64,000 nt of DNA from Acetivibrio thermocellus ATCC 27405 (GTDB lineage Bacteria > Bacillota > Clostridia > Acetivibrionales > Acetivibrionaceae): NCBI RefSeq assembly GCF_000015865.1, contig NC_009012.1, positions 1,612,001 through 1,676,000 of the forward strand, in the 5' to 3' direction. How positions within the stretch are numbered: the first letter of the stretch is position 1; the number at the start of each line of letters is the position of its first letter. Position numbers and translations under genes: made by a program. The notes under the pieces were generated by a model. The model saw only the letters and a program-made list of their open reading frames with translations. It had not been told where the DNA came from and searched no databases. This document shows, piece by piece, positions 52,451 through 62,200 of this stretch.

Positions 52451-55400
52451 CTAATTTGCAGTACACTTACCGTGTCCTTCAATTATTTCCGATGTTATTC
52501 CACCTACCAGCTCATCAATAATATTTCCCAATAAGTCAAATATTTGTTTCCGGAATTGCATTTTCTTAATAAAAGTTCTGGCAGCAGGACCATTGTATGC
52601 TTGATTTGCTTTTCTCAATATATACCTTGCTTTTTGTCTTGACGCAGGTACATAAACATCCGGAACAAGTCCTGCCGCTACAGCTCCGACAATATTTCCG
52701 GCAAAATTCAGCATTGCGTCCTCGAAGCCTTTTTCTATATCAATTTCATTTATCTTTCCTGTACGTATATCTTCAATTCCTGAATCTATCAACGTGGATA
52801 TACCTGCAGCCATTACAGCATCCACACCCAATAGCCCCAAACTCTTCCAGAAGCCAAAACCTCCCGGCAGCATTCCACCAACAGCACCCGAGACCATATT
52901 TGCTATATATTCACCCGGTGAGGATGACGGCAGGAAATTGGATGCGGACCATTTCCAGTCATTTTTCATAAAGTTGCCGACAACATCCGTTGCATAAGTT
53001 GCCGCCAAACTTATACCCGCTCCAATCAATGCACCGGTCAGCGGTGCACTTGCTCCACAGGTTAAAACAGTAACTGCAATTGCTCCCGCACCTATGGCAA
53101 TCCCGCCTAATATTTTCAAACCTCCGACAACATATGCTCCGACATTGTTTTCAACCCACCAGTTTTTAACGCCTGTTGCCGTATTTGTTATGAAATTGCG
53201 TGCATCATTGATTCTGTCGCCTGCCCAGTCAACAACATCATTTACTCTGTTTCCCACCCAGTCGGCAGCTTCATTGACTTTATTACCGACCCAATCCAAC
53301 GCATTGTCAATAAATTTGGGCCAATGTCCTGTAGGGTCGACAAACATTACAGGATTGTTTTCAACATATGTGTATAGGTTCAAACTTGCAGGATTATATG
53401 TGAAACCTCTCCATGTATCTTCCTGGGTGAACCGCCCTAAAGACGGACTATAGAACCTTGCCCTCAAATAATACTGACCTGTAAAATCATCATACTGTTC
53501 TCCCGCATAGCGAAATCTGTTATGTATTGTTTCCTTTACGCTTAAAGTGTTACCGAAAGCATCATAATCATAAGTGTTTACAATCTTTCCCGAACTGTCC
53601 GCAAGATTGGCCACGTCGCCATGTGCATTGTGCAAATAGTGATATGTGTTATTGTTTTCGTCTTCCAATTCCAACAATGCATGTCCTCTAACGTTCCTGC
53701 CCTTTAAACTCCAATCTTCTCCAACCTCGGCTATTGCATTATTTCCGTCAAATATGAATCTTCGGTATTCACCGTTTTCTACCGTCTGCACTCTCATTCC
53801 CTCGGCATCATATATGTTTTCCATATATGTACCGTCAGGATTTATTACTTTTACAAGCCTTTTAAAGTCATCATACTCAAATCTTCTTACACTTTCTCCT
53901 TCAATTTCCTTTACAAGGTTGCCCCCGGCATCATATTCATAATCTGTCACTATGCCATTGGACACTTTCTGTATCAATCTGTTGCTTTTGTCATATTTAT
54001 AATTCTCGAGTAACTTGCCAAATTCCCGGGCAATCCTGTTTCCTGCATTATCATAAGCAAATTTCTCATCGATTCCTTCAGGATAAGAAACTTTCTCAAG
54101 TCTGTTTACGCTGTCATAGCCGTATAACGTTACCCTGCCGTTTTCTTCCTTCTTTATTTGGCTACCGTTGGTATCATAGAAATACTTTCCGTTAAAGAGT
54201 TCCCGGCCAAAAGGATCAACATTCAAAATTCCAATTATCTTTTTATCCATGTCATAGTCATATTTTGCAAAAACGCCGCTGCCATATAGAATCCTGGATA
54301 TGGTGTTGTCCGGATTATATTCGTATTGAGCTGTTTTTCTTCCTTCATTTATTACATTCGTGAGTCTGCCAAGAATATCATAAGTATACTCTATCGTTTT
54401 TCCGCTTACATCGGTAAGTTTTGTCACCCGTCCGCTTTTGTCATACTCGCAATCCAAAACCGTAACACCATTTGTGTTCTTTTTCTTGAGTCTTCCCGAC
54501 GGAGTATAGGTATATGAATGAATCGTCCTGTCACTTATCGAAGCTGCAAGACTTCCGTCAAGATTATATTCATATTTTTCAAATATTCCGTTTTCACTCC
54601 AAATGCTCACAAGTTTATCGTCAAAGTTGTATCTGTAATGTGTTACCCTTCCTTCCCTGTCAGAAGTCCAAACCATCCTTCCCTGCCTGTCATATTTATA
54701 AGAGATCCTGCCGCCCAGTGGATCAATAATCTCTGAAAGAATATTGAGACTGTTGTAATTGTACCGCGTCACATTTCCGTTTCCGTCAATTACTGCTGTG
54801 AGATTTCCTGCATAGTCATATTCGTATCTGAAAACAGAACCGGTAGCCTCGTGAACTTCCCTGATTTTTCCCCATAAATCAAGAGTGTATTCGGTTTTGT
54901 TTCCTTTTCCGTCGATAATTTCCGTAATATACCCCAAAGAGTTATAGTTGTATTGCTGGCTTACAATTCCTTTGGCTTTTGCCTCCGGCGTTGTAATATA
55001 TCTAAGTCTTCCTCCCGGATCATATCCGTATTCCACACCATATCTGTCATTATCATTCGCTGCAGCCAGATATCCTCTTGCGTCAATTTTCTTTATTATT
55101 TCTCCGGCCGTGTTGTATATATTTCTTTCCACAACAATACCCGCCGCGTTTGTCACCTGTAAAAGCCGATTCATTGAATCATAAAAATAGGATGTTCCCG
55201 GACCGTCATCGATTTTTGGATCGTAATTTTCCGGTTCCACATATTTTATTAAATTGCCTGACGCATCATAAAACAGCCTTGTTATATTTCCCTCCGCATC
55301 TTTTATCCTGATTCTTCTGTTCATTTCGTCATATTCGGTTTCAACGGTTCTTCCGTTGGGAAGCCTCTGCTGTACAAGGTTTCCGGCTTTATCATAGCTG

Positions 55401-58330
55401 TACAGTGTCTTTCTGACTATAGTTTTTAACAGTGCATTGACGGCATTTCCTGATATTTTCACTCCTTCCGGAGGCAAATATTCTTCAACACCTATTCTTC
55501 TGTTTGCCGCATCATAAATGAATCTTTTTCTGTACCCTTCCGGGGAAATAACCGCTGTAATATTGCCGTTTCTGTCATACTCAAACAAGGTCTCTGCTTT
55601 CACGGTTCCTTTTTCTTCGCCCGCCAAATCTTTTCCATCATACTCTTCAATTACTTTTTTGAGTCTTCCGGCACTGCTGTATTCAAATCTGGTTATTTTA
55701 TATGTATTGTCATTTATTTTTTTCTTTTCCAAAGTCTTCTTACCAAGACAGTCGTACTCATACTGCACACATGAACCAATGCTGTCCGATACTTCTATAA
55801 TTCTTCCGTTTTTGTCATACTTATAGCTTATGATATTCCATGTCTTTGGATAGCCGGTTTTGGTCACATATTCAGGAGAAATTTTTTGCTGTACAAGCCG
55901 GCCGTTTCTGTCATAGACATTTTCAGTTACATTGTAAAAGATTTGCCCGTTTATGCTTTCAAGGGGAGTCCTTTTTTCAACAAGCCAGCCGGCAAGATTA
56001 TATTTGTACAATGTGCCCCAGCGTTCTTCATCATTGTCCGCGCTACTGTACCCTTTTGCATTTATTTCCTTTATTACTCTGCCGTCCTCATCATACAAAT
56101 ATTTTGCAATTACATTTCCATTCGGGTCAATGATCTTGTCAAGCCGGTCCATTTCATCATACGTAAACTGCATTCCCGGACCGTCATCGGTTTCTTCGTT
56201 ATAATCGCCCGGCAATATGGTTTTTATTATATTCCCTTGAGGGTCATACTTTATTCTGGATTTGCTTCCGTCAGGGAAAATTGTGTTTATTTGCCTATGG
56301 CTGGAGTCATATTTATAGACCATTCCTATGCCGTCGTCTTCCTCTTCATTGTAGTAATTGGGATTGACCTCCTTGATTTTATTTCCGTGCTCATCGTATT
56401 TTACCATAAATACGTTTCCCAAGGGGTCAATCTGCTTTATCATACGGTCCATTGCATCATAAGCAAAGGTATAGCTTTGAGCTTTATCGCCTTTTTGCGC
56501 ATATTGTTCCGGAGCAATAACTTCAACCATGTTTCCGACGGCATCATATTTTATTCGGATCTTGTTATTTTCCGCATCAATCAAACCTGTTATCTTATCA
56601 CGCTCATTATATTCTATTTTTACAGTTCCATAACCCGTTGTTATCGCCACAACTCTTCCAATGGCATCAAAATCATAGGTAAATCTGTTTCCTTCCGGGT
56701 CAATTATTGCAGAGGGCTTGTTTATATCGTCATCATTATATTCAAAGGATGTGGTGTTGTTCTCGGCATCGGTAATTGTCAAAACTCTTCCGAATTCATC
56801 ATATGTATACACAGTTTCGGAATTGGTATTGCTGTTTATTTTCACAATACGTTTTAAGAGATTTCCTTTTTCGTCATACTCAAATCTTGCAAGACCGCCT
56901 GCCGGAGTGCTGATTTTTGTCCTTCTGTTGTTTCCGTCATAGCTGTATCGTACGGTATAGTTGAAAGGTTCCGGCATTATTTCGGCTATGAGATTCCCTC
57001 TTTCATCATACTTAAACCTTCTTGTCCTGCCATTTCTGTCGGTTATGCTGTTTCTGTTTTTATCCTCATCATAGGTGTATACTTCTTTGGTACCGTCATC
57101 ATATATGATTTCCGTCAGCAACTTTTCCTCGTTGTATTTGTATATGCGGGTTATACCGCTTTTCTGCCATTTAAATATATTCTTGCACTCTCCCGGGCAG
57201 TATTCTATAACCAGCTCGTTTCCTTCATGGTCAAGTTGTTTTACAACCCGGCCTGCTTCGTCGTATGTATTTTGGACATATGTGTTTCCGTTCTGGTCGG
57301 TGATAGATATCATGCCTTTATTGTCATATCCGTATTTAATGATTCCTCCGTCAGGATATTTTACCTGAATAAGGTTGCCGGATTTATCATAGGAGTAAAT
57401 TATCTCCCGACCGGTATGGTCAGTTATTTTTCTCAGTTTTAAATCTTCATATGAAAAATCCAGAAATTTTCCGCCCGGTGATATTACCGATGAAATCATA
57501 CCTTGGCCGTTATATTTTATGGAAATTGCATTACCGTTAAGGTCGCTTATTGATGTGAGATTTCCGGATTTGTCATATCTGTAGGTAGTTCCGTCATGAA
57601 GTTTCAACGTAAAGCTTTCATCTTCGTTCTTTTGTAGTATATCAAAAATTCCCCGTGGGGCAATATATTTATTGTCTTTTTCATCAAACTCAAATACGCC
57701 TATGCTTCCGTCAGGATACACCGTCAGGATATCCTGACTGTCTTCCACTCTCATAAGGCCGGTTTCATATCCTATTCTCCAGCCCTTTCCCAAAATTCCG
57801 CAGGTTTGGTCAATGGAATTGTAATATCGCCTTATTTCAAGGGGAATACCTCTTGTGGGGATTTGGATATCCTTTTTAGTCACATAGAAGTTTCCCGTTG
57901 TTACGTTTACAGGGTCACCGACAAAGGTATTCGGGCAGTTTGCTCGTCCGGGACCTAAGTTTTTGTAATCCGATGTATAATTCACATCCGCAACTTTTGC
58001 ATTTCCGGCGGAAGCTGTAGCCACAGAAGCTCCGATGACCGCACTCTTCATTTTCCCGGCAATGTTTGATGCTTTTTTATCTTCTTCAATCATTCTGTCT
58101 CGGGCAAACTCAAGGTCTTTTGCCATTGACTCAAGACTTCCGGATATTTTCTTTGCAACTCTAATCGCATCCGACGCTTTCTGATCTACCCCTTCTTTGC
58201 TTCTCAGTTCCCAGTCAATTGACTTTACTATACTGTTTATATCCCGTATTATACCATCAAATTCATCGGACAAGCGCTTTAAACTGCTCGCAATTTCAGT
58301 CATCTTTTCCGGCAATACTTTTATTCTCAT
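52451..58330 (-). CDS. RHS/YD-repeat polymorphic toxin with WXG100-like N-terminus
   Basis: The complete protein has 1959 residues. An N-terminal helical domain (about 1-95; RIKVLPEKMTEIASSLKRL ... SIDWELRSKEGV) resembles WXG100/ESAT-6-like secretion domains with a WxxR/G turn. It is followed by a DUF6531-like segment (CPNTFVGDPVNVTTGNFY, about 130-210). More than thirty YD repeats (GxxxxYxYDxxGxL) fill most of the protein, ending in the RHS core signature YYLRARFYSPSLGRFTQED and VDPTGH. The last 290 residues (coded by about 52451-53323) are the variable tail. The tail has three copies of a WVGNxVN/D unit, then long glycine/alanine-rich hydrophobic stretches and a basic end, which suggests a membrane-active toxin. 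A predicted promoter lies just upstream. ATG at 58330 is preceded by GGGAG. Confidence 0.92.
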   Translation of the reverse strand: MRIKVLPEKMTEIASSLKRLSDEFDGIIRDINSIVKSIDWELRSKEGVDQKASDAIRVAKKISGSLESMAKDLEFARDRMIEEDKKASNIAGKMKSAVIGASVATASAGNAKVADVNYTSDYKNLGPGRANCPNTFVGDPVNVTTGNFYVTKKDIQIPTRGIPLEIRRYYNSIDQTCGILGKGWRIGYETGLMRVEDSQDILTVYPDGSIGVFEFDEKDNKYIAPRGIFDILQKNEDESFTLKLHDGTTYRYDKSGNLTSISDLNGNAISIKYNGQGMISSVISPGGKFLDFSYEDLKLRKITDHTGREIIYSYDKSGNLIQVKYPDGGIIKYGYDNKGMISITDQNGNTYVQNTYDEAGRVVKQLDHEGNELVIEYCPGECKNIFKWQKSGITRIYKYNEEKLLTEIIYDDGTKEVYTYDEDKNRNSITDRNGRTRRFKYDERGNLIAEIMPEPFNYTVRYSYDGNNRRTKISTPAGGLARFEYDEKGNLLKRIVKINSNTNSETVYTYDEFGRVLTITDAENNTTSFEYNDDDINKPSAIIDPEGNRFTYDFDAIGRVVAITTGYGTVKIEYNERDKITGLIDAENNKIRIKYDAVGNMVEVIAPEQYAQKGDKAQSYTFAYDAMDRMIKQIDPLGNVFMVKYDEHGNKIKEVNPNYYNEEEDDGIGMVYKYDSSHRQINTIFPDGSKSRIKYDPQGNIIKTILPGDYNEETDDGPGMQFTYDEMDRLDKIIDPNGNVIAKYLYDEDGRVIKEINAKGYSSADNDEERWGTLYKYNLAGWLVEKRTPLESINGQIFYNVTENVYDRNGRLVQQKISPEYVTKTGYPKTWNIISYKYDKNGRIIEVSDSIGSCVQYEYDCLGKKTLEKKKINDNTYKITRFEYSSAGRLKKVIEEYDGKDLAGEEKGTVKAETLFEYDRNGNITAVISPEGYRKRFIYDAANRRIGVEEYLPPEGVKISGNAVNALLKTIVRKTLYSYDKAGNLVQQRLPNGRTVETEYDEMNRRIRIKDAEGNITRLFYDASGNLIKYVEPENYDPKIDDGPGTSYFYDSMNRLLQVTNAAGIVVERNIYNTAGEIIKKIDARGYLAAANDNDRYGVEYGYDPGGRLRYITTPEAKAKGIVSQQYNYNSLGYITEIIDGKGNKTEYTLDLWGKIREVHEATGSVFRYEYDYAGNLTAVIDGNGNVTRYNYNSLNILSEIIDPLGGRISYKYDRQGRMVWTSDREGRVTHYRYNFDDKLVSIWSENGIFEKYEYNLDGSLAASISDRTIHSYTYTPSGRLKKKNTNGVTVLDCEYDKSGRVTKLTDVSGKTIEYTYDILGRLTNVINEGRKTAQYEYNPDNTISRILYGSGVFAKYDYDMDKKIIGILNVDPFGRELFNGKYFYDTNGSQIKKEENGRVTLYGYDSVNRLEKVSYPEGIDEKFAYDNAGNRIAREFGKLLENYKYDKSNRLIQKVSNGIVTDYEYDAGGNLVKEIEGESVRRFEYDDFKRLVKVINPDGTYMENIYDAEGMRVQTVENGEYRRFIFDGNNAIAEVGEDWSLKGRNVRGHALLELEDENNNTYHYLHNAHGDVANLADSSGKIVNTYDYDAFGNTLSVKETIHNRFRYAGEQYDDFTGQYYLRARFYSPSLGRFTQEDTWRGFTYNPASLNLYTYVENNPVMFVDPTGHWPKFIDNALDWVGNKVNEAADWVGNRVNDVVDWAGDRINDARNFITNTATGVKNWWVENNVGAYVVGGLKILGGIAIGAGAIAVTVLTCGASAPLTGALIGAGISLAATYATDVVGNFMKNDWKWSASNFLPSSSPGEYIANMVSGAVGGMLPGGFGFWKSLGLLGVDAVMAAGISTLIDSGIEDIRTGKINEIDIEKGFEDAMLNFAGNIVGAVAAGLVPDVYVPASRQKARYILRKANQAYNGPAARTFIKKMQFRKQIFDLLGNIIDELVGGITSEIIEGHGKCTAN

Positions 58331-58362
58331 TGACCCCACTCCCTGCCGTATTTTATGGAAAG

Positions 58363-58391
58363 ATTATATCACCGAATATTTTAAGTTTCAA
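58363..58391 (-). promoter_or_regulatory. Predicted strong sigma-A promoter of the first RHS gene
   Basis: TTGAAA and a perfect TATAAT are separated by 17 bases on the minus strand, about 30 bases before the start codon and just after a terminator of the upstream unit. Confidence 0.72.
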
Positions 58392-58410
58392 TCTATAACT
58401 TTTTTGGACA

Positions 58411-58440
58411 AAACAAAGGACGGGTTTTTCCCGTCCCAAA
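58411..58440 (-). terminator. Terminator separating the two RHS units
   Basis: The 7-bp GC-rich stem GGACGGG / CCCGTCC has a 5-base loop and is followed on the minus strand by TTTGTTTTG. It ends the transcript of the second RHS gene and its partner. Confidence 0.75.
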
Positions 58441-58482
58441 ATTCTCCGCAGAAAACTTTAACCAACCGGATAACAAACACCA

Positions 58483-58662
58483 TCATAAAATTCGTTTGCG
58501 TTTTTTCATCAGTATAATCGTTATTTTTCTAAAATTTTGTCTTCGTTTATTTTTAATTTCGCCGGAATAAAAGTATGTATAACAATTTGAGTAATAGACT
58601 TTCTCTGTTGAATTACCACCTTTGAAATATTCGTTCTCCTCCGCATAGCTTTTTGGAGTCAT
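58483..58662 (-). CDS. Possible small protein of 59 aa between RHS units
   Basis: A 59-codon open frame starts at ATG 58662 with AAAGGG close before it. The product is rich in tyrosine (YYSNCYTYFYSGE) and ends in a basic tail (KKRKRIL). I know no homologue. It could be a real small gene, a remnant of a displaced toxin/immunity tail, or chance. It lies after the candidate immunity gene and before the terminator. Confidence 0.3.
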   Translation of the reverse strand: MTPKSYAEENEYFKGGNSTEKVYYSNCYTYFYSGEIKNKRRQNFRKITIILMKKRKRIL

Positions 58663-58727
58663 AACCCTTTATACATAAACATTTACTATAATAGTACAAA
58701 TATATAGCAATAATAGATCAATTTGAG

Positions 58728-59186
58728 CTACTTCCATAACTCATATCTTGTTATGTTATCAATTGTCCCTGAATACCTATCAAAATGTCCTTTTTTCTTA
58801 CTATTAAAAATACCTTCAACAAGAACATACTTCCCATTTGATTTTTTAAGATTTTCATATGTTGTTTCAAGCAATTTTTCATCTAATTCTAACCAAACAG
58901 CATTTTTTGTTATTACTTTTTTATAGTCATCCTTTGAAAAATATAGTCCATTGCTTTCAAATTTAACTTCTCCTACTCCTATAACTCTTACTAATTTCCC
59001 ATCATATTGTTCCGGCGTAGCAATTAAATTTATTAAAGAAACCTCTATTGCATCATGCGATGTTTTACCATACGCTAAAACCATTCCATTTCCTCCTTTA
59101 TCTAAATTCATAATTATTGATAAAAAAGCAACAAGAATAATGGATGCACTTATAATAATCCACTTGCATTTTTTTATACTATTCAT
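58728..59186 (-). CDS. Membrane-anchored OB-fold-like protein, candidate immunity protein of the second RHS toxin
   Basis: This 152-residue protein starts with a single membrane anchor (about 8-28 from the chosen ATG, KWIIISASIILVAFLSIIM). It then has an extracytoplasmic domain with VSLINLIATPEQYDGKLVRVIGVGEVKFESNGLYFSKDDYKK, NAVWLELDE and GKYVLVEGIFNSKKKGHFDRYSGTI. The pattern resembles an OB-fold-like family seen beside toxins, which I recognise only loosely. GGAGG precedes the ATG at 59186; the longer frame from 59222 lacks a site and overlaps the toxin stop. It begins 32 bases after the RHS gene, so it is probably the immunity partner. Confidence 0.75.
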   Translation of the reverse strand: MNSIKKCKWIIISASIILVAFLSIIMNLDKGGNGMVLAYGKTSHDAIEVSLINLIATPEQYDGKLVRVIGVGEVKFESNGLYFSKDDYKKVITKNAVWLELDEKLLETTYENLKKSNGKYVLVEGIFNSKKKGHFDRYSGTIDNITRYELWK

Positions 59187-59218
59187 AAAATTCCTCCTTT
59201 TTTGATAAATATTGATTA

Positions 59219-62200
59219 TCATGGTGAATTCGGGTCTTTTGGCATATCCTTGTTAATAGTTGTTGTCTTATCAATATCAGGATCATACTTTTTCAATTTT
59301 CCTCCCGGTGTAGTAACATATACAGGAACTTCAAAAAATTTTGCTACACTTTTATCCTGGCCGGAAAAATTCTCATTATCATACCTTTTATCGTACGCCG
59401 CATGTGCATGTATTATAGCACTCAGTGTTTTCCCGTAAGGTGCAGTTGGAACTCCCACGTTAGCATTTTGTCCTCCAATTATAGCAGTGTATTTGTATTT
59501 ACCTCCATCCTCATATATTGCTGATGCATATTCTATATTGTCCGTTATAGACTTTCCATTGTACATAAATCCCCATGCCATTGCTGCATGGTCTGCACTA
59601 TCGAAAGCATCCCCTACTTGATGAGTCGAAGAAACTTCATCTAATCCAAAATCATTCATTAACACACTATTATTAATTACAGCTTTTCCATTAACAATTC
59701 TCACAACAGAGTCCTTTTTACCGATAGTATATACTTTAGTAGTATCACCAATAGTGACTGTTACTTTTTTATCCCATACAATTATTCCAAATATACTCTT
59801 TTCAGAATAGACAGCTGTGCCACCATTCTTTCCTGCTATATACGAAATCATTACATCAAACGTACTACTAGTAGTATCAATTCCATTTATAGGATTATTT
59901 CCTGTACCATTTCCCGTCTGCGCTTTATCTAAAATAATGCTGTTTGAATCAGTAAACTCAATTCCTTCTTTGCAATGTCCGGTTGGGTCAACGTATTTTA
60001 TCGGATTATTAGCAACATAGGTATATAAGTTAAGTCCATCACCCCTAAACGTGTCTTCCTGCATAAACCTTCCTATACTTGGGTTATAGTATCTTGCCCT
60101 CAGGTAGTATTGTCCCGTCAGGGGATCAAGCACTTCTCCCGAATACTTGAATCTGTTCTCTACCTTTTCAACACTATCTAATATATTTCCAAACGCATCG
60201 TAGCTGTAGTTGTTTACTATCTCTCCTCTACCATCGGTAAGAGCAGTAATGTCTCCATGGACATTGTGGATATAATAGTAAGCATTCTTATTGCCGTCCT
60301 CTTTCTGCAATATCGTATGTCCTCGAACCACCCTGTCTTTCAAGCTCCAATCCTCGCCTACTTCGCATGCTATGTCCCTTCCGTTGTATATATATCTGTT
60401 GTATTTTCCGTTTTCTATTGATATCGTTCTCAAATTCTCGGCATCATATATGTTTTCCATATATGTTCCGTCCGGATTCTGTACACGTACCAATCGGTTA
60501 AACCCGTCATAGCTGTATAGCTTGCTTAACTCTCCTTCTCTTTCTCTTATGAGATTTCCTCTTTCGTCATATTCATACTCAGTTACTAAGCCGTTCTTTA
60601 TCTTTTGAATTAATCTATTGCAATTATCATACTCATATTGCTCCAATATGTCTCCATATTCTCTCTTGAGCCTGTTGCCGTTCGCATCATATTCAAACCT
60701 CTCTCTTATATCCCCCGGGTATATTACTTCTTTTAAACGGTTCAGCGCATCATAACTGTAGGCCGTTACTTTCTCGTTCTCTTCCTTCAAAATCTGGTTG
60801 CCGTTCCCGTCATACGCATACCTGTACGCAAACATCTCTTTTCCTGTCGGATCTATATTTAAAAGCCTCGTTATATTCTTATCCATGTCGTATTCATATC
60901 TTGCGCATACTCCGCTTCCGTACAGCACCTGCGCTATCGTGTTGTCAATATTGTATTCATATTTTGCGGAAATCTTTCCTCCGTTTGTTACCGCAGTTAA
61001 CCTACCCAGTACGTCATACGTATACTCCACCGGAGTTCCACTTATATCGGTAACTTTCGATACAAGCCCATTTTTATTGTAATCATACTCCAATACTTTC
61101 CGCCCGTTAGTCGTCTTGCTTTTCAGTCTCCCTGCCAAGGTATAGGTATAAGTATGTATAGTGGTACCGCTTATTGACGCAGCCAGACTTCCGTCAATAT
61201 TATACTCGTACCTCTCCATCTGTCCTTCTTCTTCCCAACGGCCGGTTATATTGTTATCCGCATTGTAGGTGTAATATGTACTGCGTCCGTCTTTCCCTAT
61301 CCTCTGCACCACTCTTCCCTGTCTGTCATACTTGAAGGTTATTTTCCTTCCGTCAGGATTTATTATCTCCGACAGAAGGTTCAAGCTGTTGTATGTATAA
61401 CGGGTAGTGTTTCCGTTACCGTCAGTAGTGGATACAAGATTTCCCGCATAGTCATAATCGTATTTTATATTGGTTCCGTCAGGTTCCGTTATGTTTATTA
61501 TCTTACCCCATAAGTCCAAACTGTACCTTGTGCTGTTTCCGTTTCCGTCAACTACTCCTGTTATGTTTCCTTCTGCGTCATAAGTGTATTGCTGACTCTT
61601 TCGGCCATGAATCTTCGCTTCCGGCGTTGTTATCTCCACCAAACGTCCCGCCAGGTCATAACTAAATTCAACTCCATGCCTGTCATTGTCATTATCTGCG
61701 GAACTATAACCAACTGAGTCTATCCTCTTGATTATCTCTCCCGCTGTGTTGTATATATTCCTTTCCACTACTATACCCGCTGCATTTACTATTTCTATAA
61801 GACGGTTCATTGAGTCATAAAGGTATGTGGTACCTGTTCCGTCATCTTTCTCCGGATCGTAATTCTCCGGATTAACATATTTTACGACGTTCCCTGAATT
61901 GTCATAGAAAATCCTTCTGGTGTTTCCGTCAGGGTCGGTAACTCTTATTCTTCTGTTCATTTCATCATATTCGTTTATTATGACGCCACCGTTGGGCAAT
62001 ATCTCTCTTACAAGGTTCCCTGCCCGATCATACTCATAACTTATGCTCCTCGACTTTGTATTTAAAAGGGCACAATACGCACTGCCGCTCAGTTTCACAC
62101 CGTTCTGCGGTTGATACAATATACTCTTTATCCTACGGTTTGCATCATCGTATTTAAATACAGTCAAATACCCTTCAGGAGAAATCACCTCTATAAGATT

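Noticed and set aside
55886-56857. 323-aa plus-strand open frame opposite the first RHS gene
   Set aside because: It is a mirror of the YD-repeat codon pattern; its repeats correspond to the repeated minus-strand codons and it has no start signal or family.
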